Below, piece after piece: positions 6,765 through 14,971 of a stretch of 37,661 nucleotides of DNA. Made by a program: the position numbers and the translations under genes. Below the pieces are notes generated by a model. That model searched no databases, was not told the DNA's origin, and saw only the letters and a program-made list of their open reading frames with translations. Position 1 is the first letter of the stretch, and each line of letters begins with the position of its first letter. This DNA is from Clostridia bacterium. Lineage in GTDB: Bacteria; Bacillota; Clostridia; Christensenellales; Aristaeellaceae. Location: assembly GCA_017436605.1 (NCBI GenBank), contig JAFSCW010000013.1:1-37661 (forward strand). Reading direction: 5' to 3'.

Positions 6765-8135
6765 ATGAATTCAATGAAGAATTCCCTTTCTGCCCGCCGC
6801 GGGCTGTATCGCGAGCTGTCCGTGCTGATGCTGCCGATTGTGCTGCAGAACCTGCTCAGCGCGGTCGTCAATTCTGCGGACGTGTTCATGCTCTCGTCCG
6901 TCAGCCAGGATGCGCTGAGCGCGTCGTCCCTTGCGGGGCAGATTACGTTTGTCTTCACGCTGTTCCATTGGAGCGTGACGACGGGCGCGACGATCATGGC
7001 GGCGCAGTATTACGGCAAGCGGGATATGACCGTCATCCGGCAGGTGCAGGGGCTGGGAGTCCTGCTGATGCTGATCGTCGCGGCGGTGATCTGCGGCGCG
7101 TGCATGACCGTTCCGCAGCTGCTGATGCGCATCTTTACGTCCGATCCCGTGCTGATCGCGCTCGGCGCGGATTTTCTGCGCGTGCTCGCCCTGAGCTATC
7201 TGCCCATGGGCGCAACGCAGGTGATTCTCTCCATCTTCAAGAGCATGGGCCAGACGCGCCTGAGCGCCGGCATCACGACGCTGTGCCTTTTGTGCAATGT
7301 GACGCTCAATTTCATCAGCATCCGCGTGCTCTTCCCGCATGATCCGCGCATGGCGATGCTCGGCGTGGCGGCGGCGACGGTGATCGCGCGCGCGGGCGAG
7401 CTGATCCTCTGCCTCGCCGCTATCCGCAGGGGCAGGGGCGTGCCGATTGAGCCGGGGGACTGCGTGTCCGTGCCGCGCTGGGTGATCCGCGATTTCGCCG
7501 AATACACGCTGCCCGTTCAGGCGAACAACCTGATCTATGGCCTGGCCATGGCGGCGCTGACGGCGATCATGGGCCACATGAGTTCGGACATGGTATCGGC
7601 CAACGCCATCGCCAGCAACCTGCGCGAGCTGGTCTCCGTCGCCTGCATGGCGCTGGGCACGGCGGGCAGCATCCTGCTGGGGCAGGAGATGGGCGCGGGA
7701 CGCCTTCGGGAGGCGAAATCGCTGGGCAGAATATTGATGTGGCTTTCGCTGATTCTGGGCGCGGCGGCCGGCGCGCTGCTGATGCTCATCCGCACGCCCG
7801 TCGTCCGCCTGAGCGGGCTTGAGGGCGAGGCGGCAAAGCTGCTGGAGATGATGATCCCGATCTGCGCGGTCTACTGCATCGGCAGGAGCTACAATTCCTG
7901 CCTGATCTCCGGCGTCTTCTGCGCGGGCGGCGATACGCGCTTCGGCGTGATTCTGGATACGATCACGATGTGGGTGATCGTTTTGCCGCTTTCGTATCTG
8001 GCGGCGTTTGTGATGCGCTGGCCGTCGGTTGTCATCTATATGTTCCTCAACCTCGACGAGTTCGTGAAGATGATTCCCTCCGCCTGGCGCTTTACGCGCT
8101 ATCGCTGGCTGCGCAACCTCACGCGCGAAGCATAA
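6765..8135 (+). CDS. MATE family multidrug/sodium efflux transporter
   Basis: Integral membrane antiporter of the MATE/DinF-NorM family, 456 residues, with about 12 hydrophobic segments in two halves. Family features are the N-terminal LSVLMLPIVLQNLLSAVVNSADVFMLSSVSQDALSA stretch, LPMGATQVILSIFKSMGQTR in the first half, and the related VAVYCIGRSYNSCLISGVFCAGGDTRFG-like segment in the second. I place the start at ATG 6765, which has GGAGGA at 6752-6757; the longer open frame from 6393 only shadows the GH4 gene. A possible -10 box TATACT is at 6720-6725 just after the upstream terminator. The substrate cannot be told from sequence; MATE proteins export cationic drugs or metabolites using H+ or Na+ gradients. 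Confidence 0.92.
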   Translation: MNSMKNSLSARRGLYRELSVLMLPIVLQNLLSAVVNSADVFMLSSVSQDALSASSLAGQITFVFTLFHWSVTTGATIMAAQYYGKRDMTVIRQVQGLGVLLMLIVAAVICGACMTVPQLLMRIFTSDPVLIALGADFLRVLALSYLPMGATQVILSIFKSMGQTRLSAGITTLCLLCNVTLNFISIRVLFPHDPRMAMLGVAAATVIARAGELILCLAAIRRGRGVPIEPGDCVSVPRWVIRDFAEYTLPVQANNLIYGLAMAALTAIMGHMSSDMVSANAIASNLRELVSVACMALGTAGSILLGQEMGAGRLREAKSLGRILMWLSLILGAAAGALLMLIRTPVVRLSGLEGEAAKLLEMMIPICAVYCIGRSYNSCLISGVFCAGGDTRFGVILDTITMWVIVLPLSYLAAFVMRWPSVVIYMFLNLDEFVKMIPSAWRFTRYRWLRNLTREA

Positions 8136-8258
8136 ACGGTTTTTTATTGAAAGAAGCGAACAAATAGACCTGCCGAAGGCGGGATGGTAAGTGCGATTTT
8201 CCAAATCTGCAATGCGAAAATTGTACGTTTTATATAAACATTGCGGAAAGGGACAAAA

Positions 8259-8274
8259 ATTGGTCTGACGACTT
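8259..8274. promoter_or_regulatory. Possible GntR/FadR-type operator before the KDG kinase gene
   Basis: The stretch TTGGTCTGACGA fits the loose TnGTC/GACnA half-site pattern of FadR-branch GntR regulators, which often control hexuronate genes. It abuts and overlaps the -35 box. The match is partial and the regulator gene is not in the window. Confidence 0.3.
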
Positions 8275-8301
8275 GATTTCAACAAAAGCATCGTGTATAA
8301 T
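8273..8301 (+). promoter_or_regulatory. Sigma-A promoter of the KDG kinase gene
   Basis: TTGATT (8273-8278), 17 bases, TATAAT (8296-8301). The leader that follows folds into a long imperfect hairpin (8313-8351: TGAGG, ATAT and GCAGA pairing with TCTGC, ATAT and CCTCA) just before the ribosome binding site. Confidence 0.8.
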
Positions 8302-8375
8302 ACTGTTAAAACTGAGGAAATATGCAGAGTTTTCTTCTGCGATATGCCTCAAATAAAATTCAGGAGTGATTACCA

Positions 8376-9404
8376 ATGGCCCGTATTATTACTTTCGGCG
8401 AAATCATGCTCCGTCTGAAGAGCCCGGCGCTGGAGCGCTTCTTCCAGAGCCCGTCCCTCGAAGCCACCTTCGGCGGCGGCGAAGCCAACGTTGCTGTTTC
8501 TCTGGCGAACTACGGCATGGACGCCGCGTTCGTTACCGCTCTTCCGAACAACGCGATCGGCGAGGCCTGCCGCCGCGACGTTCGCTCCTTCGGCGTTGAT
8601 GTTTCCAACATCAAGATGACCGATGGCCGTATGGGCATCTACTTCCTGGAGACCGGCTCCAACCAGCGTCCGTCCAAGGTCGTGTACGACCGTGCCGAGT
8701 CCGCGATCGCCATCGCTCCGGTCGATCTGTTCGACTGGGAGAAGATCTTCGAAGGCGCTGACTGGTTCCACATCTCCGGTATCGCTCCGGCGATCTCCGC
8801 CTCCGCTGCCGAGCTGTCCCTGGCTGCCGTGAAGGCTGCCCAGAAGTGCGGCGTCACCGTTTCCTGCGACCTGAACTACCGCAAGAACCTGTGGAAGTAC
8901 GGCAAGGAAGCCAAGGAAGTCATGTCCGAGATCGCGAAGTACATCGACGTGGCCATCGCCAACGAAGAGGATTTCCAGAAGTCTCTGGGCATCACCGCTG
9001 CTTCCGACGTCGAGTCCGGTTCCCTGGACCGCAACGTCTACGAAGGCATCGCCAAGAAGGCCATGGAGCTGTATCCGAACCTCAAGCGCGTCGCCATCAC
9101 CCTGCGCGAGTCCAAGTCTGCTGACCGCAACGACTGGGCTGCCTGCATCTACGACGGCAAGGAGTTCTACGTCTCCCGTAAGTACGAGATCACCGATATC
9201 GTTGACCGCGTTGGCGGCGGCGACTCCTTCTCCGGCGGCCTGATCTACGGCCTGCTGACCTACGAGAAGCAGTCTGACGCTCTGGAGTATGCTGTTGCGG
9301 CTTCCTGCCTCAAGCACACCATCTCCGGCGACTACAACCGCGTCACCGTTTCCGAGGTTACCGCTCTGATGAAGGGCTCCGGCTCCGGCCGCGTTGAGCG
9401 CTAA
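8376..9404 (+). CDS. kdgK: 2-keto-3-deoxygluconate kinase (PfkB family)
   Basis: Cytoplasmic sugar kinase phosphorylating 2-keto-3-deoxygluconate to KDPG in hexuronate breakdown. It is 342 residues, a normal length. TFGGGEANVAVSLANYG (31-47) is the PfkB substrate-binding glycine motif. DIVDRVGGGDSFSGGLIYG (274-292) is the C-terminal ATP/anion-hole signature, with catalytic base Asp283; the DRVGGGDSFSGG form is typical of KDG kinases. The start at 8376 has AGGAGTG before it. Codon choice differs from neighbouring genes: many GCT, GTT, TCC, CGT and CTG codons, suggesting strong expression. That agrees with its good promoter and structured leader. The KduD-like gene at 37264 acts in the same pathway but is 28 kb away. 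Other PfkB sugars remain possible. Confidence 0.85.
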   Translation: MARIITFGEIMLRLKSPALERFFQSPSLEATFGGGEANVAVSLANYGMDAAFVTALPNNAIGEACRRDVRSFGVDVSNIKMTDGRMGIYFLETGSNQRPSKVVYDRAESAIAIAPVDLFDWEKIFEGADWFHISGIAPAISASAAELSLAAVKAAQKCGVTVSCDLNYRKNLWKYGKEAKEVMSEIAKYIDVAIANEEDFQKSLGITAASDVESGSLDRNVYEGIAKKAMELYPNLKRVAITLRESKSADRNDWAACIYDGKEFYVSRKYEITDIVDRVGGGDSFSGGLIYGLLTYEKQSDALEYAVAASCLKHTISGDYNRVTVSEVTALMKGSGSGRVER

Positions 9405-9430
9405 TCGAGATTTCCCCGAAACAAAGCAAG

Positions 9431-9462
9431 AAAGAACGTGGGCTTCGGCTCACGTTCTTTTT
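9431..9462. terminator. Bidirectional terminator between kdgK and the SLOG gene
   Basis: Stem AAGAACGTG/CACGTTCTT, extended by GC/GC around a TTC loop, with T-runs on both strands. It ends kdgK (plus) and overlaps the stop codon of the leftward SLOG gene. Confidence 0.88.
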
Positions 9463-9896
9463 GTATGCAGATTATGAATGTGCACACCGCGGCGGACGGC
9501 AAGAAAAAGGAAGTCTCTGGATTTGCCGGTATGCCATACATGACAGATCAGATGGCTGCACCGAGAAAGCATAGCCTGATTAGCCTTGAGAATGGCGAAG
9601 CGGGGAGGAACGGACATATCGAGCGGATAAAACAGTTCGTCTGTCTGCAAAGATGGCGGAGGGATGTACTGCGCAGGATGATACGACAGGACAAGAATAC
9701 GGCGGATGTCCGGATGTCTCGACTTTGCAGCGGCAAGCGCGCGCAGGACGAGGCGATCGAAGCCGCCATGATGACCAACGTAGAATTCTGTCACGCCGTA
9801 TTCCGTAATGTGCTGCTCGATTGCGCTTTCGAGGGCAGGAAGGATGGATTCATCGGAATCGGCATGACCGATGAAGAAGCAGGATTTTGCAGACAT
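9450..9896 (-). CDS. SLOG-fold protein (DUF1273-like)
   Basis: Small cytoplasmic protein of 148 residues that I place in the SLOG (Smf/DprA-LOG) Rossmann-like superfamily. It starts MSAKSCFFIGHADSDESILPALESAIEQHITEYGVTEFYVGHHGGFDRLVLRALAAAKSRHPD in composition: an N-terminal FIGH strand-loop, an alpha helix, then FYVGHHGGFD, the nucleotide-binding glycine loop. Members are proposed to bind or cleave nucleotide-derived ligands; no activity is established for this branch. Start 9896 has AAGGAG at a good distance. It is divergent from an Xre regulator (10003). Both genes are AT-richer than the region, which suggests later arrival. The fold call is good; the function is unknown. Confidence 0.7.
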   Translation of the reverse strand: MSAKSCFFIGHADSDESILPALESAIEQHITEYGVTEFYVGHHGGFDRLVLRALAAAKSRHPDIRRILVLSYHPAQYIPPPSLQTDELFYPLDMSVPPRFAILKANQAMLSRCSHLICHVWHTGKSRDFLFLAVRRGVHIHNLHTKRT

Positions 9897-9951
9897 GAAT
9901 TTGCTCCTTGACGATGATTTCTAATAAAATATATCATCATCCTTAAATATA

Positions 9952-10001
9952 CGCAAGTGCGTATACGCGCTTGCGAATAAACCGATAATATCAATATCGG
10001 T
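9952..10001. promoter_or_regulatory. Palindromes in the SLOG/Xre divergent intergenic region
   Basis: A 24-base imperfect palindrome, CGCAAG-TG-CGTATACG-CG-CTTGCG (9952-9975), is followed by a 7+7 inverted repeat, ACCGATA/TATCGGT with a seven-base spacer (9981-10001). The second runs into the start of the Xre gene. These are likely operator sites, possibly for the Xre protein itself. Confidence 0.45.
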
Positions 10002-10002
10002 G

Positions 10003-10251
10003 ATGAAGATGATGGTCAAGGATGCGGTTGTTCAGCGTTTCCAGAATATATGCAGCAGCAGAGGTATCAAAATAAACGAGCTGGCTGTGATTTCCGGCGT
10101 AACGCCATCAACGGTATACAGTATGCTCGATCCGAAGAGAAGAAAGCTTCAGATTGCAACGATCAAGATTTTGTGCGATGGATTGGGCATGACGCTCGCA
10201 GAGTTTTTTGACGCGCCGGAATTTGAAACCCTGGAACAGGAAATCAGATAG
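10003..10251 (+). CDS. Xre-family helix-turn-helix regulator
   Basis: Small DNA-binding protein of about 80 residues that consists almost only of an Xre/Cro helix-turn-helix domain: VVQRFQNICSSRGIKINELAVISGVTPSTVYSMLD, then a C-terminal helix region with LCDGLGMTLAEFFD, as in the HTH_3/HTH_26 families. ATG codons at 10003, 10009 and 10012 (and GTG at 10000) compete and no clear ribosome binding site decides between them, so the mRNA may be leaderless or weakly translated. It is divergent from the SLOG gene with palindromes in between, which points to control of that gene and of itself. Its codon use is AT-richer than the neighbourhood. Confidence 0.85.
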   Translation: MKMMVKDAVVQRFQNICSSRGIKINELAVISGVTPSTVYSMLDPKRRKLQIATIKILCDGLGMTLAEFFDAPEFETLEQEIR

Positions 10252-10289
10252 AACCGTCTTTGTGCTGAGCATGCACGGAGACGGTTTTT
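10252..10289 (+). terminator. Terminator of the Xre gene
   Basis: AACCGTCT/AGACGGTT stem with an inner GTGC/GCAC stem in the loop, followed by a T-run. It starts right after the stop codon. Confidence 0.85.
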
Positions 10290-10307
10290 GATTTGTTCGA
10301 GGATACA

Positions 10308-10337
10308 CAAAAAACGGGAGGAGCAGAGCTCCTCCCG
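10308..10337 (-). terminator. Terminator of the hydratase gene
   Basis: Ten-base-pair stem (10315-10324 with 10328-10337), loop AGA, and seven T on the minus strand. The stem resembles the core of the dispersed 25-bp repeat family, so a repeat copy may have been taken over as a terminator. Confidence 0.9.
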
Positions 10338-10352
10338 TGCGGAATGCTGGAA

Positions 10353-12617
10353 TCAGTTGTTCCTGTAGTAGTTGATCAGGCAGCCGTCGGCGATGATCTG
10401 GCGCTCGTCCGGCGTGAGATCGCCGGTGGAGACGGGCATCTTCACGACGGAGCCGTCCGCCTTCACGACGTACGCGTCAAAGTCGCTGCGGCCCTCGAGG
10501 ATCGCGCTGCGGATGCCCGGCACGAAGACCCAGTCGCCCAGAGCGAAGACGGTCTCATCCTTGACAAGCAGCGGCGCCATGCCCCAGTTGATGCAGTTGG
10601 AGCGGTAGCGCTTGGTGGCGTATTCCTTGGCGATGTTCGCGCCGCCGCCGAGCACGCGCTGGCAGCTGGCGGCCTGCTCGCGGGCGGAGCCGTCGCCGGG
10701 CTTGTTGGCGTAGATGGTGGAGGCGATGACGGTGTTCCTGGGATCGACCGCGACCACGCCTTCGAGCGCGGCATACACGGCCTTGACCTCATCCGGCAGC
10801 TCCTCGCCCTTTTCGCGTGCGAGCTCGATGGCGTGGACGTCCTTCGCACGGCCGACATATGCAGGATCCTTGCGGCTGAGCGCGAACTCGGCCAGGCGCA
10901 GCGGGTTGGAGCGATAGGAGGAGGTCTCGCCGGAGGGGATCAGCTCGTCGGTGGTGGTGACCGGATCGGTGATATAGGAGACGACCTTCACAAGCAGGTC
11001 CTCGGAGAGCGCCGGCTGCTCCGGCCAGTCCTTGATGTTCGGACCCATCTTCAGCTCGTGTTCCGGTTCGGGCTTGCCGTAGCCGTCGTAGACGCGCTTG
11101 TCATAGACGCTCTTGTCGAAGAAGTACTTCGGCGTGGTGTAGGCGGTATCGAGCTCGTCCGCTGCGGTCAGGCGGCCGCCGTTTATGGCGGTGGCGGCGA
11201 TGGAGCGCGCGTCCATGAGCGCGACGCCGGCCATCTGGCCCTCGCCCGGCTTGCTGCCCTCGCGGTTGGGGAAGTTGCGGGTGGTATGGCGGATGGAGAA
11301 TTCGCCGTTGGCCGGGGTATCGCCTGCGCCGAAGCACGGACCGCAGAAGCACTCGCGGATGATCGCGCCGGCGGAGGCGATGTCGGTCAGCGCGCCGTTC
11401 TTCATCAGCTCGATGTAGGCCGGCATGCTGCCCGGGTAGACGCTCATGGTGAACGTGCCGTTGCCGCAGGACTTGCCGCGCAGGATATCGGCGACAGCCA
11501 TGACGTTATCGAATGTGCCGCCGGAGCAGCCCGCGACGATGCCCTGATCGACGAAGATATCGCCGCCGCGCACCTTCGAAACGAGATCCAGCTTCGCGCC
11601 GGTGATTTGCTTGTTCGCCTTCTCCTGGCATTCGAAGAGGATGTCCTTCGCGTTTGCCTTGAGCTCCTTGATGGAGACGGTGTAGCTCGGATGCATCGGC
11701 AGGGCGATGGTGCATTCGATGGTCGAAAGATCGACATACACGCAGCCGTCGTAGTAGGCGACGTCCGCGGGCTTCATTTCCTTGTAGGCTTCCGGCCTGC
11801 CGTGGATGGCGAAGTAGTCCTTCGTCTGCTGATCGGTCACCCAGATGGAGGACCAGCAGGTCGTCTCGGTGGTCATGACGTCGATGCCATTGCGGTATTC
11901 GACGGGGAGATTTTTAACGCCCGGGCCGACGAACTCCATGACCTTGTTCTTGACATAGCCGTTCGCATAGACCTTGCCGATGATGGACAGGGCCACGTCC
12001 TGCGGGCCGACGCCCGCGCGGGGCTTGCCGGTCAGGTAGATCGCGATCACGCCGGGGCGCGCGACGTCATAGGTCCTGCCGACCAGCTGCTTGGCCAGCT
12101 CGCCGCCGCCCTCGCCGACGGACAGCGTGCCCAGCGCGCCATAGCGGGTATGGCTGTCGGAGCCGAGAATCATGCGGCCGCAGCCGGACATCATTTCGCG
12201 GTTGTAGCTGTGCAGGACGGCCATGTTGGTCGGCACATAGATGCCGCCGTACTTATGCGCGGCGGAGAGCGCGAACATGTGGTCGTCCTCGTTGATCGTG
12301 CCGCCGACAGCGCAGAGGCTGTTGTGGCAGTTCGTCAGCACGTAGGGCATGGGGAATTCCTTCATGCCGGAGGCGCGGGCGGTCTGGATGATGCCGACAT
12401 AGGTGATGTCGTGGCTGGTCAGGCTGTCAAAGCGCATCTTCAGGTGTTCCATGTCGCCGCTCGTGTTGTGGGATGCGAGGATGGAATACGCCATCGTGCC
12501 CTTTTCGCCCTCTTCCTTCGTGACGGCGCGTCCGCATACGGACGGGAGCGCCGCAGGATCGGTGACGATTTCGGTGCCGTTGACGAGGTAGACGCCGCCG
12601 TCGTAAAGCTTCACCAT
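10353..12617 (-). CDS. Aconitase-family hydratase (YbhJ-like)
   Basis: Predicted [4Fe-4S] hydro-lyase of the aconitase superfamily, 754 residues, close to the length of YbhJ-type proteins. LGSDSHTRYG (151-160) matches the aconitase TDSH motif. The three cluster cysteines are present: Cys364 in VAGCSGG, and Cys425/Cys428 in FCGPC. GDGSARE (641-647) matches the active-site GEGSSRE, keeping Ser644 and Arg646. The C-terminal swivel domain is fused, giving one chain. I start it at ATG 12617, which has GAAAGGGG before it, rather than at 12662. The substrate is not clear: no citrate synthase or isocitrate dehydrogenase is nearby, and related lyases act on several 2-hydroxy acids. The LysR gene upstream on the same strand may control it. 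Confidence 0.82.
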   Translation of the reverse strand: MVKLYDGGVYLVNGTEIVTDPAALPSVCGRAVTKEEGEKGTMAYSILASHNTSGDMEHLKMRFDSLTSHDITYVGIIQTARASGMKEFPMPYVLTNCHNSLCAVGGTINEDDHMFALSAAHKYGGIYVPTNMAVLHSYNREMMSGCGRMILGSDSHTRYGALGTLSVGEGGGELAKQLVGRTYDVARPGVIAIYLTGKPRAGVGPQDVALSIIGKVYANGYVKNKVMEFVGPGVKNLPVEYRNGIDVMTTETTCWSSIWVTDQQTKDYFAIHGRPEAYKEMKPADVAYYDGCVYVDLSTIECTIALPMHPSYTVSIKELKANAKDILFECQEKANKQITGAKLDLVSKVRGGDIFVDQGIVAGCSGGTFDNVMAVADILRGKSCGNGTFTMSVYPGSMPAYIELMKNGALTDIASAGAIIRECFCGPCFGAGDTPANGEFSIRHTTRNFPNREGSKPGEGQMAGVALMDARSIAATAINGGRLTAADELDTAYTTPKYFFDKSVYDKRVYDGYGKPEPEHELKMGPNIKDWPEQPALSEDLLVKVVSYITDPVTTTDELIPSGETSSYRSNPLRLAEFALSRKDPAYVGRAKDVHAIELAREKGEELPDEVKAVYAALEGVVAVDPRNTVIASTIYANKPGDGSAREQAASCQRVLGGGANIAKEYATKRYRSNCINWGMAPLLVKDETVFALGDWVFVPGIRSAILEGRSDFDAYVVKADGSVVKMPVSTGDLTPDERQIIADGCLINYYRNN

Positions 12618-12683
12618 GAGAAAAAACCCCTTTCGTGTATCATGAATCCGTTGGGAAGTCATGTGTGCTTCCTAGATAGATTC

Positions 12684-12712
12684 ATTATACATGAAAGGGG
12701 CGGTATAGACAA
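12684..12712 (-). promoter_or_regulatory. Promoter of the hydratase gene
   Basis: On the minus strand TTGTCT (12707-12712), 17 bases, TATAAT (12684-12689). It lies in the 128-base gap between LysR and the hydratase. Confidence 0.65.
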
Positions 12713-12729
12713 ATACTTAAAAACCATAG

Positions 12730-12757
12730 GAGGCATAAATTGTATTTATAATGCCTC
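12730..12757 (-). terminator. Hairpin overlapping the LysR stop codon
   Basis: GAGGCAT/ATGCCTC stem with an AAT/ATT inner stem, followed on the minus strand by CTATGGTTTTTAAG. A weak terminator or attenuating structure. Confidence 0.45.
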
Positions 12758-13672
12758 GAGCCGGGCGCGGAACTCGGCGAGGAAGGCCTTTGCCGCGCGG
12801 GAAAGATAGGCGTCCCTGCAGGTCACGACGCTCAGCTCCCAGTAGGCGCGGTAGTGTTCCGGGATCATGAAATAGCGGGGCTGGTAATGCTCGCCGCCGA
12901 GGATGCCGACATACTGGCGGGGAACGAAGGTATAGCCCATGCCCTGCGCGGCGAGACGACGAAGCGTCTCATAGCTGCGGCTGACGAAGACGGGCTGCGG
13001 CGTGAAGCCGGCCTGCGCGAGGACGCGATCGGCGACATGGCGGATGCGCTGCCCGCGCGTGACCAGCAGCCACGGCTGATCGCACAGCAGCGCGGGATCG
13101 AGCAGGGGAAAGGGTGTGTTGTCTTCGCCCGCAAAGGGCGTATCCGGCGGCGCGGCGATGAGGAAGGGATCGCGGCTGAGCACCTCGCGCGCAAGGCCGG
13201 GATCCTCGGACGCGCCGTCGCCCGCACCGGTATGCATGATCGCGAAATCGAGCTTGCCGCTCAGCAGGCTGCGCTCCATCTGGTCGGTCGTTTCCTCGAT
13301 GATGCGCACCTCGATGCCCGGATGCGCCGCATGGAAGGCGGGGAGCACGCGCGGGAGCAGATCCGTCGCCAGATAGTTGGTGATGCCCAGCGTGATCCTG
13401 CCGCGCACAAGCGCACTCTCCTCGCTGATTTCCGATTCGAAGGCGGCGTATACGCGCAGGACCTCGCAGGCCATGCGGTAATACTTTTCCCCGGCGTAGG
13501 TGAGGATGAGCCCGCCGGAGGTGCGCCGGAAGAGCTGCGTGCCCAGCTGCTTTTCGATGCTGGCGACGCAGTGGCTCAGCGAGGGCTGGGTGAGATAGAG
13601 CTTCTGCGCGGCGCGCGTGAGGCTCTTTTCGTCGGCAATCGTCTTGATATACAGCAGTTCGCGCGAGGTCAT
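12746..13672 (-). CDS. LysR-family transcriptional regulator
   Basis: Cytoplasmic DNA-binding regulator, 308 residues, full family length. The N-terminal winged helix-turn-helix is plain: YIKTIADEKSLTRAAQKLYLTQPSLSHCVASIEKQLGTQLFRR (8-50). A linker helix and a periplasmic-binding-like effector domain follow (GRITLGITNYLATDLLPRVLPAFHAAHPGIEVRIIEE onwards). ATG 13672 has AAGGAGG. It lies 21 bases after the membrane-protein gene on the same strand, so it may be cotranscribed with that gene and the Xre gene. It also lies directly upstream of the hydratase, its likeliest target. The effector is unknown. Confidence 0.92.
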   Translation of the reverse strand: MTSRELLYIKTIADEKSLTRAAQKLYLTQPSLSHCVASIEKQLGTQLFRRTSGGLILTYAGEKYYRMACEVLRVYAAFESEISEESALVRGRITLGITNYLATDLLPRVLPAFHAAHPGIEVRIIEETTDQMERSLLSGKLDFAIMHTGAGDGASEDPGLAREVLSRDPFLIAAPPDTPFAGEDNTPFPLLDPALLCDQPWLLVTRGQRIRHVADRVLAQAGFTPQPVFVSRSYETLRRLAAQGMGYTFVPRQYVGILGGEHYQPRYFMIPEHYRAYWELSVVTCRDAYLSRAAKAFLAEFRARLEAL

Positions 13673-13693
13673 GGCGATCGCCTCCTTGATTTG

Positions 13694-14971
13694 TTATCGG
13701 TCTTCTTCGGGAAACAGACAGCCAAGCAGCGCATAGCCGGAAAGAACCGCGACGGAAAGTCCGCGATAGGTGTAGTACGTATGGTCGAGGGAATGATTGG
13801 CCATGACGATATACCACAAAAGCGAAACGAGAAGCGGCAGGAGCAGAATCAGCGCGCGGACGTCGATATGCAGGCGGTGCGTTCTGATCAGCTGAATTCC
13901 AGCAGGCGCGAGCACGGCAAGGCCGGTCAGGCCGAGCAGGAGCAGATAAGCTGCCTTGCCGGTGACGACGTTCAGGTTGTTTCGAAGCACAGCGATTCGC
14001 GAGAAGGATTCGCCGCCGGATTCCGTGGAGACGCGCAGGAAGATCTGGGAGACGATGCTCCCGAGCTGACCCCAGCCGAAGACCAGCGCGGAAAGCAGCC
14101 ACTTGCACACCCACATACCGGCAAAGCCGACGCCCCAGCCCGCACAGCAGAAAAACGCAGCGGAGAAAAGGCGCGAAAAGCTGTCCCCTGCGCGCAGGCG
14201 AAGGGCCAGCAGCAGCACGAGCGGGAAGCCGAGCGTCACCAGCGGGAAGGTCAGCAGGTCGAGATAATTCGTCACGAGGCCGACGAGCGCGAAGAACGCG
14301 GGCATGCCGATCAGGCGGTCGATGGTCTCATCCGCAAGCAGAAGCAGGCAGCAGGCGGCGAGCATCGGCACAGACGCTGTCGCATACTGCAGGCACACGC
14401 CAAGCGCCATCGGGCACAGCAGGAAATACGCGGTGAAAAAACCGGGAATCAGCCTTCCGAGCTTCCGGCGGGCCATCAGCATCAGGCAGACGACCATCAG
14501 CGCGAGCTGCACATAGTACAGCGTCATCTGGATGTTGGACAGGTTCATGACGCAAAGCAGCAGGCGCAGCGGCAGGGTATAGCCATGCCAGTAGCGCGTG
14601 TACAAAACGTCCCCGTTCATATCGGGCACGCCCGGCGTATAGGTACTGAAGGCATCCCACACGCTTTGGCCAGGCTGAGGATGGACTTCGGTACAGTAGC
14701 CGCCGAAGGCCTTTTCCGCCAGGGTATGATATCCGGTATAGGCGGCGGTCTTGACCATCAGGATTGCGGTATAGTTATCCAGCTGTGCGGATTTGAAGCC
14801 GCCGATCAGCTGCGGACTGCTCTCCTGCCCGCCGAGCATGGAGACGCCCTGCGCGGCGTTTTCGCGCATGGCGGGCGTGTCGATCAGGAAGGCGGCGGCA
14901 TTGCACGCGCAGCAAAGGAGCACGGCGCATACAAGGAGCGCCGCAGCGCGGAAGGCGCGGTTGCGGATCAT
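13694..14971 (-). CDS. Polytopic membrane protein of unknown function
   Basis: Protein of 425 residues with about ten hydrophobic segments. The first (7-27) is followed by an extracytoplasmic region of about 110 residues containing DNYTAILMVKTAAYTG and SVWDAFSTYTPGVPDMNGDVLYTRYWHGYTLPLRLLL. More membrane spans follow, ending YTYRGLSVAVLSGYALLGCL. The layout, with a large first outer loop carrying Asp, Tyr and Trp residues, recalls GT-C-fold glycosyltransferases, but no defining motif is conserved and I do not assign one. Its start overlaps the end of the Xre gene by four bases (ATGA), so translation is coupled. LysR follows after 21 bases. Confidence 0.6.
   Translation of the reverse strand: MIRNRAFRAAALLVCAVLLCCACNAAAFLIDTPAMRENAAQGVSMLGGQESSPQLIGGFKSAQLDNYTAILMVKTAAYTGYHTLAEKAFGGYCTEVHPQPGQSVWDAFSTYTPGVPDMNGDVLYTRYWHGYTLPLRLLLCVMNLSNIQMTLYYVQLALMVVCLMLMARRKLGRLIPGFFTAYFLLCPMALGVCLQYATASVPMLAACCLLLLADETIDRLIGMPAFFALVGLVTNYLDLLTFPLVTLGFPLVLLLALRLRAGDSFSRLFSAAFFCCAGWGVGFAGMWVCKWLLSALVFGWGQLGSIVSQIFLRVSTESGGESFSRIAVLRNNLNVVTGKAAYLLLLGLTGLAVLAPAGIQLIRTHRLHIDVRALILLLPLLVSLLWYIVMANHSLDHTYYTYRGLSVAVLSGYALLGCLFPEEDR

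Noticed and set aside
10353..12617. Hydratase suspected to have lost the aconitase Ser/Arg motif
   Set aside because: The segment after it (GGGANIAKEYA) first looked like the changed motif, but GDGSARE at 641-647 is the right match and keeps both residues.
10293..12809. 838-codon open frame on the plus strand
   Set aside because: Antisense shadow of the hydratase gene, with no protein features and no sensible start context.
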